Below, one piece after another: positions 8,427 to 16,793 of a DNA stretch of 64,000 nt; the first letter of the stretch is position 1, and every line of letters starts with the position of its first letter. The position numbers and the translations under genes are program-made. A model generated the notes under the pieces. The model did not search any database. It was not told the DNA's origin and saw only the letters and a program-made list of their open reading frames with translations. Source of the stretch: Paenibacillus aurantius (GTDB lineage Bacteria; Bacillota; Bacilli; Paenibacillales; NBRC-103111); contig NZ_CP130318.1 of NCBI RefSeq assembly GCF_032268605.1, forward strand, positions 434,001-498,000, read 5' to 3'.

Positions 8427-9760
8427 ATCGTAAGCTGCTTCTTGGAACGGCAAGAATGGAGATTACTCCCCCTATGCCGGTTCCTCTAGCCGGATTTGCC
8501 GGAAGGTCGGGTTCTTACGAGCGGGTCGATCAGCGTCTGTACGCCAGAATCTGGTTATGGGAGACGGCGGAGCAGACGCCCCTGCGCCGGGCCGTTCTCG
8601 TTCAGGCCGACTTGATCTGGTTCGGACAGGAGGTGGCTCCGGGACTGATCCGTGCCATAGCCGAGAGGTGGGACATTCCGGAAGCGGCCGTCATTCTGCA
8701 TGCTTCCCATACCCACGGAGGTCCCCAAACCAGTGACTGCCTGCACCCGTGGCTCGGCAAGGCCGACCCGGCTTACCTTGCTTTTCTGGAAGGGCAGATC
8801 CAGGAAGGAATCGAGAGGGCCGGCCGCTCCAAGGAAGCGGTCTCGCTCGAGAGAGGACGGGGAGAATGCCGGATCGGCATTAACCGGAGGAAATTCATCA
8901 ACGGGGTAATGGAAATGGCCCCCAACCCGGACGGCCCCACCGACCCGGAAGTCACCGTCATCCGTTTTGTGACCGGGAGCGGAGGGACCAAGGGAATCTG
9001 GTTCCATTATGCCTGTCATCCGACAACAACCGCCGACAATGCCGTCTCCTCCGATTTCTCCGGCGCCGCCATGGAACAGCTGGAGGAAGCTTGGGGAGGC
9101 GTGCCCGCTTCCTTCCTTCAGGGCTGCTGCGGCGATGTCCGGCCGGCCTTATTCCGGGAAGGCCACTTTTACCGCGGAGGGCCTGCGGAAGTGAAGCAGC
9201 TGGGAACGGCGCTCGCCGAAGAGGTGCAGCGGGTGCTCGAAGGGCCAATGGAGCGGCTGGAGCCTGCTTCCCTGGAAGCCCGCCGGGTGACGATTCCCCT
9301 TCCTTATGAACGGTATCCGGATGCGGAGGAACTGGCCAAGGCGGAGCAGGAAGAAGGGCCGCAAGCGGAATGGAGCCGGCTGCTGGCGTCGGGACGATCG
9401 CCGTCCGGCCGTACCGCCCCCATGCACGTGAGCGTCCTGGAGATCGCGGAAGGCTTGATGCTCGCCTCCATGAATGCGGAAGTCGTGGGAGAGTATGGCC
9501 GTCTGATCAAGGAACGCTTCCGGGGCACGGTGCTCCCGCTTCCCTACAGCAATGGAATGATCGGGTATGTGCCAACGGCGGCTCAGCTCGCAGAAGGGGG
9601 CTATGAAGCCGACCGGTCGGGCGTGTATTTCGGGATGCCTTCTCCGTTTCATCCGTCCGTAGAGGCGATCCTATACGGGCAAATCACGACCCTTATTGCG
9701 GAGATGCGGGGGAAGCCGGAGAGCCCGGGGGAACCGGCGGAGAACGACCGGACGGCGTAG
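8423..9760 (+). CDS. Neutral/alkaline non-lysosomal ceramidase-like protein, cytosolic
   Basis: 445-residue protein resembling the N-terminal catalytic domain of neutral/alkaline ceramidases. Its start, LLGTARMEITPPMPVPLAGF, is the family signature. ILHASHTHGGPQT carries the expected zinc histidines, and WFHYACHPTTT and FLQGCCGDVRP match later family motifs. No signal peptide is present, unlike true secreted ceramidases. ATG 8423 overlaps the previous stop by 4 bp. In sugar-utilisation operons of Bacillota such proteins probably hydrolyse an amide or act on a small sugar derivative rather than ceramide; that is inference from context. One copy of the dispersed repeat begins at its stop codon. 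Confidence 0.8.
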   Translation: MNRKLLLGTARMEITPPMPVPLAGFAGRSGSYERVDQRLYARIWLWETAEQTPLRRAVLVQADLIWFGQEVAPGLIRAIAERWDIPEAAVILHASHTHGGPQTSDCLHPWLGKADPAYLAFLEGQIQEGIERAGRSKEAVSLERGRGECRIGINRRKFINGVMEMAPNPDGPTDPEVTVIRFVTGSGGTKGIWFHYACHPTTTADNAVSSDFSGAAMEQLEEAWGGVPASFLQGCCGDVRPALFREGHFYRGGPAEVKQLGTALAEEVQRVLEGPMERLEPASLEARRVTIPLPYERYPDAEELAKAEQEEGPQAEWSRLLASGRSPSGRTAPMHVSVLEIAEGLMLASMNAEVVGEYGRLIKERFRGTVLPLPYSNGMIGYVPTAAQLAEGGYEADRSGVYFGMPSPFHPSVEAILYGQITTLIAEMRGKPESPGEPAENDRTA

Positions 9761-9801
9761 TGCCCTATCCGGTAACTGGTTAGGGAGGGGATAAGGCACT
9801 A
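9758..9801. repeat. Dispersed intergenic repeat, copy A (complete inverted form)
   Basis: TAGTGCCCTATCC is mirrored by GGATAAGGCACTA across a short loop that begins GGTAAC. One stem mismatch (C for T). It starts exactly at the stop codon of the ceramidase-like gene and could fold as a hairpin in the mRNA. Related copies are at 12617, 35376, 54465 and 55726. Confidence 0.75.
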
Positions 9802-9924
9802 GCTTCCCGCCAAAGGGTGATCGGAACGAGGAACCGGCCGAACAAGGCCGCGCTACCATTTCCGGGTACACCTTACGCTATTAAATACAGGTATGATACG
9901 TATAACAAAACTCTGGAGGATTCT

Positions 9925-10680
9925 ATGACAACGGTGACCGAGCAGTATTTGTCCAAAATCATCACCCACCTTCAAAGCCTTCAGGCGGAGGAAACCGAAG
10001 CCGTCCGCCGGGCGGCCCGTCTGGTAGCCGACCATGTCAAGCAGGACCGCATTGTGTACACCTACGGCCCTGGCGGACATTCCAACCTGGGGGCACAGGA
10101 GATCTTTTTCCGGGCCGGCGGGTTGATGCACATCAGCGCCATGCTGGATGAAGGGACACTGATCAGCGGAGGGGCCCTGCGTTCCATGGCCATGGAGCGT
10201 ACCCCGGGCTACGGCCTGATCGTGATGGACGATTACGGGCTGGGGGAGGGCGACCTCCTCATCCTTATCAATGCTTATGGAATCAACTCGGCCGTGATCG
10301 ATGCCGCCCTGGAAGCCAAGCGCCGGGGGGTTACGGTGATCGCCGTAACCTCTGTCCGCCATGCCCAGGCGACCCCGGCGGAGCATCCGGCCCGGCATCC
10401 GTCCAAGCGCAACTTGTATGAGCTGGCCGACGTGGTCCTTGACTGCAAGGTGGAGGTAGGGGACGCGGTTGTGGATATCGAAGGGCTCGAGCAGCGGGTG
10501 GCCGCGATGTCCACCTTTGCGAACTCTTTCCTGCTGAACGCGCTTGTGGCCGAAACGGTAGATCTGCTTGTCCGGGAAGGCGTAACGCCGCCGATTTGGA
10601 TGAGCGGCAACGCCACCGGCGGGGATGAATCGAATGCCCGGTTCATCGACCGGTTCAAGGGACGCATCAAGAAGCTGTAG
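9925..10680 (+). CDS. SIS-domain protein (UPF0309-like sugar isomerase domain)
   Basis: 251-residue sugar isomerase (SIS) domain protein of the UPF0309 type. The phosphosugar-binding fold is seen in IVYTYGPGGHSNLGAQEIFF, in DLLILINAYGINSAVIDAAL and in TVIAVTSVRHA. ATG 9925 is selected by TGGAGGA 5 bp upstream; 36 in-frame codons before it cover intergenic DNA. It follows the repeat at 9758 and is separated from the operon by 164 bp, so it may have its own transcript, but its orientation and theme fit the sugar locus. SIS proteins bind or isomerise phosphorylated keto/amino sugars; here the substrate is unknown. Confidence 0.83.
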   Translation: MTTVTEQYLSKIITHLQSLQAEETEAVRRAARLVADHVKQDRIVYTYGPGGHSNLGAQEIFFRAGGLMHISAMLDEGTLISGGALRSMAMERTPGYGLIVMDDYGLGEGDLLILINAYGINSAVIDAALEAKRRGVTVIAVTSVRHAQATPAEHPARHPSKRNLYELADVVLDCKVEVGDAVVDIEGLEQRVAAMSTFANSFLLNALVAETVDLLVREGVTPPIWMSGNATGGDESNARFIDRFKGRIKKL

Positions 10681-10767
10681 CCGGGAGTCTGCCGGCTTCG
10701 GCCGGGAAGGCTGCGTAGGCGCATAGGGCAGACGGAGATGCTCAAGGAGTTCCCCCTATCGTCCGGG

Positions 10768-10818
10768 AAAAAGGCTGTTTGGTTCATCCGCCTCAAGCGG
10801 AGACCAAACAGCCTTTTT
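10768..10818. terminator. Strong bidirectional rho-independent terminator
   Basis: A 16-bp perfect stem, AAAAAGGCTGTTTGGT (10768-10783) with its complement (10803-10818), plus an inner CCGC/GCGG helix. The A/T ends serve both strands, between the convergent SIS gene and the GntR-type regulator gene. Confidence 0.93.
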
Positions 10819-10895
10819 GAGCAGGGAAGCGGTCTTCCTATGACACGGAACACCACCGCACCCGGGAGTGGCCGCGCGGTTAAGCGACAACTCGC

Positions 10896-12287
10896 CTACA
10901 GGGCTTTGGCGCTTGCCCCTTCCCGCCTCCACAGGTTGGCGATCTCTTCAGCGGATTCCAGCCCGTGCATGAACAGCTCGATCTGCTCCTGAATGCCCTG
11001 CCAAGCGTCCGGATCCCCGATTAGCTCGTTCAGGAACAGGTTGTTCTCCATCGCCGGGTCCAGAATATTAAGATTACGCAGGAAGGCGTGGGAGCGGGCT
11101 TCTTCGTTAATGCTCCGGAGCACCGAGAGGAACGGCGTGCTCCGGCAGATCCGGTCCTGCACATCGGGGCGGATGGCCGTCCGCAGCAGGGCCTCCGCGA
11201 GCCCCGGCTCGCTGCTGTCCGAAGGGATCATCAGCGCATTGGCGAGGAGCAGGGTGGCGTCCACGTCGCCGAGCGGAAGCGGACCGACGGCCGGCTTGAA
11301 GTCGAGCTCCTGCCAGGAGGCCATCTCGAAGGTGGTCGTCAGCGCCATCCCCGATTTTCCCTTCACAAAAGGATTGGAGGTGAGCCGATTGGGGGAGCCG
11401 GGCTGGAAAACGGCGCACCGGGAGTGGTACAGAATGTCATGAAAGAAAGTAAACGTCCGGAGAATCGTCTCGCGGTTGGACTCCCGGCCGTCGGGCTTAA
11501 AGCCGTTCTGCAGGGCAAACACAGGCCAGCGGCTCATGTGGGAGGAAAGGGAGAAGCCGTAGCGGTCGAGAATGCCGTCTCCATTCGTATCCCGGGTCAG
11601 GCTGAGGGCCGCCTGCTTGAACTCGTCCAGAGTCCACTGCACGTTAGGTACCGGGATTCCGTTGGCCGCGAAAAGCGATGGGTTATAGGCAAGGAAAACT
11701 GTCGAGAAAGTGACGGGAAGGGCTTTAATCCGTTCTCCGTCGCGGAAAGCCCCCAGAACCTTGGGATACAGATCGGCGGATTCGGCCGGACATAAGGAAT
11801 CCAAATCCTCGTAAGCATCGGGGTTCACGAGCTCGGAATACTGCGTATCCGTGACCAGAATGACGTCGGGCTGAAGCCCCATTTCCCGGCTGATCCTAAG
11901 GCTATCCCAATACCCCGGTGCCGGCAAGGTCAGCATCTTGATGTCAACCAGGGGATGATCCCGCCGGAAAGCATCCAGAATGACGGAAAAGCCGAGGTTG
12001 GCAAAGTGGGAAGGGGCCGGCATGACAATATGAAGCACCTTGCGCATGGTGTTGTCGATTTGCAGATCGGGAGGAACGAGCGCTCCTTTGCCGGCCAGCT
12101 TGACGATCAAGCCCTCGTTCACGAGCTGCTCCAGGGATTTGCGGACGGAGGAACGGCTGAGCCCGTAAAACTTGCAGAGCTCGTTCTCGGAGAGCAGGAA
12201 TTCCCCCGGTTTGATAAAGCCGGTTACAATCTGCTCACGGAGGCGTCCGGTTAATTGCGTATGAAGAAATTCGTTTTCTCTGCGCAT
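10896..12287 (-). CDS. GntR-family regulator fused to a solute-binding-protein domain
   Basis: 463 residues with two parts. Residues 10-70 form a GntR winged helix: LREQIVTGFIKPGEFLLSEN followed by ELCKFYGLSRSSVRKSLEQL and VNEGLIVKLAGKGALV. Residues about 83-450 resemble a cytoplasmic extracellular-solute-binding protein, with VLHIVMPAP, FAANGIPVPNVQWTLDEFKQ, RDTNGDGILDRYGFSL and ALPVTFSTVFLAYNPSLF. No signal peptide or lipobox is present, so the binding domain acts inside the cell as a sugar sensor. AAGGAGGT precedes ATG on the minus strand. It faces the sugar locus across a terminator and is the obvious candidate regulator. An ATACAAGTAT palindrome lies upstream near 12346. Confidence 0.88.
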   Translation of the reverse strand: MRRENEFLHTQLTGRLREQIVTGFIKPGEFLLSENELCKFYGLSRSSVRKSLEQLVNEGLIVKLAGKGALVPPDLQIDNTMRKVLHIVMPAPSHFANLGFSVILDAFRRDHPLVDIKMLTLPAPGYWDSLRISREMGLQPDVILVTDTQYSELVNPDAYEDLDSLCPAESADLYPKVLGAFRDGERIKALPVTFSTVFLAYNPSLFAANGIPVPNVQWTLDEFKQAALSLTRDTNGDGILDRYGFSLSSHMSRWPVFALQNGFKPDGRESNRETILRTFTFFHDILYHSRCAVFQPGSPNRLTSNPFVKGKSGMALTTTFEMASWQELDFKPAVGPLPLGDVDATLLLANALMIPSDSSEPGLAEALLRTAIRPDVQDRICRSTPFLSVLRSINEEARSHAFLRNLNILDPAMENNLFLNELIGDPDAWQGIQEQIELFMHGLESAEEIANLWRREGASAKAL

Positions 12288-12666
12288 GGAAACCTCCTTA
12301 AGATGGGTGTATAAAGGGAGAATGTTCTAAGAAACAGGATAAATACAAGTATGGAACAAGAATCGTTATTTGGCAAGATGCCGGAGGAGGGAGTTTTGCT
12401 CCGAAAACCAGGGTCTCGCTTCGCATGCCACGGAAAAAGAAAAAGACCGCCTCCTGGCGGTCCCTACAAGAAAGGTCCGGATGAGCATAGGCTCGCGGAC
12501 ACGGGCGCTTCCTAACGCCCTTATGAATAGAGACCCCCCAATCGGCCTCTTTATGTTCAGGCTGAGCGTTCCAGCTTTCTGCAGTCGGCAGAAATTCGGC
12601 CGGAAGCCGGCCTGTTTAGTGCCTTATCCGGTAACGTTGTTGGCGAGAAAAGCCTCCGTATGCGCA
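12288..12666. other. 379-bp intergenic region, regulator promoter side to ydjO end
   Basis: Holds the GntR-fusion upstream region, the minus-strand terminator at 12433-12462, a small GGGCG/CGCCC hairpin near 12500 and most of repeat copy B. No coding frame with a ribosome site was found. Confidence 0.6.
12433..12462 (-). terminator. Rho-independent terminator for the ydjO-like gene
   Basis: GACCGCC (12445-12451) pairs with GGCGGTC (12456-12462). On the minus strand the stem is followed by a T-rich tail (TTTTTCTTTTTCC). Confidence 0.7.
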
Positions 12667-12669
12667 CTA
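12617..12669. repeat. Dispersed intergenic repeat, copy B
   Basis: Starts with TAGTGCCTTATCCGGTAAC, continues through TTGTTGGCGA and ends with GCGCACTA. It matches the inverted end of copy D (55726-55838) at 28 of 29 positions over its first part. The end overlaps the last codon of the ydjO-like gene. Confidence 0.8.
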
Positions 12670-12894
12670 GGAACGGATCCGTCCCACGATAAATTTCTTC
12701 TTGCCCTTCTTCGCCACAACCGGCAGGTGTTTGTAGCTGCGGATCATGGCTCCCTTGCACATAGGACAAGCCGGGTTGGACTCCGTCACGAATTCCTCGC
12801 GAATCCACGCCTTGCATTCCGCGTCCTTGCATTTCCAGATTTGAATCTGTTGAATCTCTTGCTTCGGTTCCGTTGCGGTTGTTGCCGATTCCAC
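12667..12894 (-). CDS. ydjO: YdjO-like cold-inducible zinc-finger protein
   Basis: 75-residue cytoplasmic protein. Four cysteines, in CKDAEC and ACPMC, have the spacing of a small zinc finger, and the motif IWKCKDAECKAWIREEF followed by CPMCKGAM matches the YdjO family, named from a cold-inducible Bacillus protein. GTG 12894 is preferred because GGAGG lies 8 bp upstream; an extension to 12957 has no ribosome site. The C-terminus is basic (KKGKKKF), consistent with nucleic-acid contact. Its stop codon lies in repeat copy B. The function is unknown in detail. Confidence 0.78.
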   Translation of the reverse strand: MESATTATEPKQEIQQIQIWKCKDAECKAWIREEFVTESNPACPMCKGAMIRSYKHLPVVAKKGKKKFIVGRIRS

Positions 12895-12995
12895 TGCTAT
12901 TTCCTCCAGTTTCCGTTTGTGAAGCTTTATTATCTTACAATCCGCGGAAATGTTCAAGCCTATCTGGTCAGGAGGGAAGAGAAAGCACAGCGGCT

Positions 12996-14144
12996 TCAGG
13001 GAACGAGCTTAAACCGTCCATAGTGAAGGATATGGACATCGACCCGGATCTCCCCCAGCTCTTCGGCCTTAGGGGAATACGGACCGGACGAGGTTACCTG
13101 CTTCCACAGCTTGTTATTGGAGCGGTACAGCTTCTCCTCGAGGTTAAGCACATCCACTCCCCGCTCGGCTCCTATTCGGTACGTGTCCCGGATCTGGGAG
13201 ACGATTTGCGAACGGACTTCTTCCACCACGTCCTGCTCCGAAACCCCGGGATCGATCTCATCGACCCTTCCCGTGGCCTTTAGATAAAGGGAATAGCGCG
13301 GCTTGCCGCCGCTGACCTCCACCTTGTACTGGGCTTTCATGCCTGTAATCATCATCTCGGCCAGCCGGTGGTTCTCCTTCTTCAGGTGAAGCGGAGAGCT
13401 CTTGAATTCGGGGGTCAGCCATCGGAAGCCGCGAAGCTCGTTTCTCGAGAAATAACCGGCCGGCTTCCCGTGCTGCAGGAAATAAGCACCGTCGAGCGTA
13501 TACACCGTCTCCTTCTTATCCTGTTTCCTCCAGTGGGAACGGGTTAGGGTGATGGAGGGAAGGTAAGCGCTACCTGCCGGTTCCCGGTACCGGGAAACGA
13601 ACCGCATCATTTCCCGGGGCGGGATGAAGGAGCTCTGCCGGTAGCTTTCTTCGGGCTGGTACAGCAGGGTCGACAGTGGGGAAAGGTTGAAGAATCCTTT
13701 GACGGTCAGCAGCTTCTCTATTGGAATACGAGTCGCGTACACCCATGTCGTGTAACGGACGGCGCGGATCCTGTTGATCGCATCGAGTATAGAATCGAGT
13801 CTCGGCAGTGCCTTGTCCGTGCAGATGACCGTCATTAAATGCTCCAGGGAAGTCACCTGCTGGGTCGACAGCTCCAGGTTGTTAAGCGCCTGCTGAACGG
13901 ACTCCCCTTGGGCTGTCCCGATCCAGGCGGGGACCTCCTGATTCGGCTTGCCGCCCTCACCCATTTTGGCCACGGAGGAGAAGTCCATCACCTGGGTAAA
14001 GATCCGGAACGCCTTCCCGTCGTAATCGATACCGAGAGCAGTCACATAAACAACATCCTGGGGATGGGTCTCGTCCCAGCACCCGGTTAGAAGCAGGAGA
14101 CAGAGGGAGCTTAGCAGCAGAAACAGCCGTTTACTTGCTTTCAT
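12996..14144 (-). CDS. Spore germination protein, Ger(x)C family (GerAC-like lipoprotein)
   Basis: 382-residue C subunit of a GerA-type germinant receptor. A lipoprotein signal ends in LLLLTGCWDE with the lipid cysteine at residue 22; the CWD motif directly after it is characteristic of the family. VYVTALGIDYDGKAFRIFTQ is the conserved N-terminal domain, and IRDTYRIGAERGVDVLNL lies in the C-terminal domain. Its start overlaps the end of the A subunit gene by 14 bp. It acts on the outer face of the spore inner membrane. Last gene of the operon. Confidence 0.92.
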   Translation of the reverse strand: MKASKRLFLLLSSLCLLLLTGCWDETHPQDVVYVTALGIDYDGKAFRIFTQVMDFSSVAKMGEGGKPNQEVPAWIGTAQGESVQQALNNLELSTQQVTSLEHLMTVICTDKALPRLDSILDAINRIRAVRYTTWVYATRIPIEKLLTVKGFFNLSPLSTLLYQPEESYRQSSFIPPREMMRFVSRYREPAGSAYLPSITLTRSHWRKQDKKETVYTLDGAYFLQHGKPAGYFSRNELRGFRWLTPEFKSSPLHLKKENHRLAEMMITGMKAQYKVEVSGGKPRYSLYLKATGRVDEIDPGVSEQDVVEEVRSQIVSQIRDTYRIGAERGVDVLNLEEKLYRSNNKLWKQVTSSGPYSPKAEELGEIRVDVHILHYGRFKLVP

Positions 14145-15621
14145 CGGAATCTCCCTGTTGAACGGTATCGCGGCCGGCGAGGCTGGAGGCCCGTCTTCGG
14201 CTTAGGTAGGGCGGGAGCCGGAAGGCGGAGGCCAGAATGTCCTTCCCATAAGGCGGGGATAACGGGGAAAGATAAGGCATTCCAAAGGACGAGAGGGTGG
14301 ACAAATAGAGCAGGAGCGCAAACAGGGAAAGGAAGAAGCCGTACATGCCGAAGGCCGAGCAGATCAGGAGGACGATCAGGCGGATAATGGTGACGGCTCC
14401 TGCTAAGCCTTGGTTGACAAGCGTGAAATTGGCCACGGCGGTAAAGGCGGTAATGACCAGCATGGTCGGAGAGGTGAACCCGGCCCGTATGGCCGCGTCC
14501 CCCACGATCAAACCGCCTACCACGGCAATGGTTTGCCCGACGGGCTTCGGAAGACGGACGCCGGCCTCGCGAAACACCTCGAACAGGAAAATCATAAGGA
14601 ACGCTTCCAAAGGAGCGCTGAGAGGAAGCCCGATCCTTGAATTGATGATGGTGGCCAGAAGCGGGAACGGCAGCTGATCCATGTTGAAGGCGGTCAGGGC
14701 CACCCAGAAGCCGGGCAGGAACAAAGCCACGAACAAGCCGAGCAGGCGGATGAAGCGCTCGAGCGAAACGTAGTAGTACGGAAGGCTGGAATCCTCGGGG
14801 GATTTCAGCAGGAGGAGCAGGTTGGCCGGTACGATGATGGCGTTCGGCGCTCCATCCAGAAGGATAACCGCCCGGCCTTTCATAAGGCATTCCACCACAT
14901 GGTCGGGACGGCCGATGTAATCGGTGAGCGGGAAGAAGGAACGGGGGTTGTCCGACAGGAGCTCCTCGAGGTGCCCGGCGCTCAGCAGGGCGTCGATCTC
15001 AAGGCGGCGGAGACGGTCCCGGACGTCCTGGATCATCTCCCGGCGGGCCACATCGGTCACATACAGGACGGAGACCTTCGTCCGGCTGCGCCGGCCGACC
15101 ACGAACGATTCGACGGCGAGAGAGGATGTGCGGATCCGTTTGCGGACGAGGGCCACATTCACGGAGAGCTCCTCTACAAACCCGTCCCGGGCGCCTTTAA
15201 CCGAAACCTCCATGCTCGATTCCTCAGGCTGACGTCCGGGGAGACTGGCGATATCCAGGGAATAGAGAAGCTTGGCCATCCCGTTATACAGAAGAATGCT
15301 GCCGCTGAACAGGCGGTCCGCCGCCTTCTGCAGGTTCTCCTTTCCATCGAGAAGAGACAAGGGGAGCGGGGAGCGTTCCCCCCAGGAATCGGCAGGCAGG
15401 TCCGGATCGGCCAGCAGCTTATCGAGAGCCGGGAGAACCGTTTCGGTAAACAGCTTGCGGTCCGTCAACCCCTCCGCATACAGCAGAAGCAGCCTGCGGA
15501 TTTGCCCGCCCGTCTCGACGAGAATCGTTTGGGACAGCACGTCTCCGCAAGGGGCGAATTCCTCCAGCAGCGTTTCTTCCGTCAGCCCCCCGATGGAGGC
15601 CGTTTCGGCACGGTTATTCAT
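14131..15621 (-). CDS. Spore germination protein, GerA family (A subunit)
   Basis: 496-residue membrane subunit of a germinant receptor. The N-terminal soluble half (to about residue 280) contains VKGARDGFVEELSVNVALVR and SVLYVTDVA; the C-terminal half has five or six membrane segments, including LFVALFLPGFWVALTAF and TMLVITAFTAVANFTLVNQG. The LPKPVGQTIAVVGGLIVGDA stretch is a family hallmark. It overlaps the B subunit gene by 8 bp and the C subunit gene by 14 bp, so the three are translationally coupled. It detects or transmits an amino-acid or sugar germinant; which one cannot be told. Confidence 0.93.
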   Translation of the reverse strand: MNNRAETASIGGLTEETLLEEFAPCGDVLSQTILVETGGQIRRLLLLYAEGLTDRKLFTETVLPALDKLLADPDLPADSWGERSPLPLSLLDGKENLQKAADRLFSGSILLYNGMAKLLYSLDIASLPGRQPEESSMEVSVKGARDGFVEELSVNVALVRKRIRTSSLAVESFVVGRRSRTKVSVLYVTDVARREMIQDVRDRLRRLEIDALLSAGHLEELLSDNPRSFFPLTDYIGRPDHVVECLMKGRAVILLDGAPNAIIVPANLLLLLKSPEDSSLPYYYVSLERFIRLLGLFVALFLPGFWVALTAFNMDQLPFPLLATIINSRIGLPLSAPLEAFLMIFLFEVFREAGVRLPKPVGQTIAVVGGLIVGDAAIRAGFTSPTMLVITAFTAVANFTLVNQGLAGAVTIIRLIVLLICSAFGMYGFFLSLFALLLYLSTLSSFGMPYLSPLSPPYGKDILASAFRLPPYLSRRRASSLAGRDTVQQGDSDESK

Positions 15622-16699
15622 TCGCGTTCGCCTTCTTTCTGCGGCTGGCCAGGAAAACCAGACCGGCAGCCGCTAATAGGACTAGAATGGCCGATCCAAC
15701 GGTGTAAGGAATGAAGATTTCCTTGACCATCGTGAGAAACCGGTGGTCGCTGATCGGAAGCAGAACGGCCAGGACAAGCAGCAGAGAGAGAAGGAGCAGC
15801 ACGAAGGAGCGCTTCCGGCCCTTCAGCCCCGTGACGTCCGCGATCACGAACATGGCAAAGGACACCCGGACGAACGCCCCGGAAAGCCATTGGTAGATGG
15901 CGAAGAAATCCAAATGTTCGATGTATTTGCCGACAGAGACCAGTCTCCACTGAGCGTACGAAGGGTAGCGCTGCTTCATCATTTCGGCCGGCCCGAATTC
16001 CGCATAGCCTCCGATAAGCGGCCCGATGGAGAGGGAAGTGACCAGAGTTCCGGCAAGCAGCAGGCCCCACAGCTTGAAGGGCTTGCTCAGCCGGTGGTTG
16101 ACCAGAAGAAGGACGGCCATCTCGGCCAGCCCTCCGGAGGCGTACAGCATGCCGTGCCAAACGGGTCCCATGCCATGCTCCAGAAAAGGGCGCAAAAACG
16201 AATAATCCTTGTAGCGGATATTGGCCCCCATAACGAAATGGCCCAAAATGACGACAAAGGGAAGCAGCAAATAGGCCATGATGGCGATGGAGCCGATGCC
16301 GAATTGAGCGGCCGCGAAGCACAAGCCCATGAACAGCAGGGCCACGACCAGATCCGGGGTGCGCGGCAGATAAGTGGCTTCGGTCCAATTGGTGGTATCC
16401 TTCACCGTCATGAACAGAATCAGGAGAAGCTGAAGGAGCAGGGGAACGGTCAGCAGCAGAGAAGCCGCTCTCCCGTACCGTGCCTTCGTCCACTGGGGCA
16501 GGGAGCTTCCGGACAGCCTCTGGATCAGATAATAGAGCAGGGCAAGCCCGAGCAGTCCTGGAGGCATAACGAGCAGGATGCTCAGCCAGGCATCCCGGCC
16601 CCCGGTTTCGGCCAGCAGCGGAATGACCAGAACGTGATTCATGAGCCCGGCGGACAAGAAGAAGATGAAGCATAGACCGAGAGGTCGGATTCGGGTCAT
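15614..16699 (-). CDS. Spore germination protein, GerAB-like permease
   Basis: 361-residue integral membrane B subunit (endospore germination permease, amino-acid-transporter fold). About ten hydrophobic segments are present, for example LSILLVMPPGLLGLALLYYL and IGSIAIMAYLLLPFVVILGH, and the protein ends in a basic tail (ASRRKKANANE). It is the first receptor gene in this operon, so the order is B-A-C instead of the usual A-B-C. An upstream DUF2512 gene ends 94 bp before its start. A GGGGG-containing ribosome site precedes ATG on the minus strand. Expected forespore (SigG-type) control; no clear SigG promoter could be drawn. Confidence 0.9.
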   Translation of the reverse strand: MTRIRPLGLCFIFFLSAGLMNHVLVIPLLAETGGRDAWLSILLVMPPGLLGLALLYYLIQRLSGSSLPQWTKARYGRAASLLLTVPLLLQLLLILFMTVKDTTNWTEATYLPRTPDLVVALLFMGLCFAAAQFGIGSIAIMAYLLLPFVVILGHFVMGANIRYKDYSFLRPFLEHGMGPVWHGMLYASGGLAEMAVLLLVNHRLSKPFKLWGLLLAGTLVTSLSIGPLIGGYAEFGPAEMMKQRYPSYAQWRLVSVGKYIEHLDFFAIYQWLSGAFVRVSFAMFVIADVTGLKGRKRSFVLLLLSLLLVLAVLLPISDHRFLTMVKEIFIPYTVGSAILVLLAAAGLVFLASRRKKANANE

Positions 16700-16793
16700 G
16701 ACGGTTCCCCCTTAGGATCGATGCCGGCTACTATCCGAGGCCGGACAACACGCAACTGTGAAATGGAGAGGAATGCTTCCGGCCCCGGCCGCG

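Noticed and set aside
9758-9801. Repeat copy A as an ordinary terminator
   Set aside because: No T tract, and the same sequence recurs in other intergenic regions on either strand.
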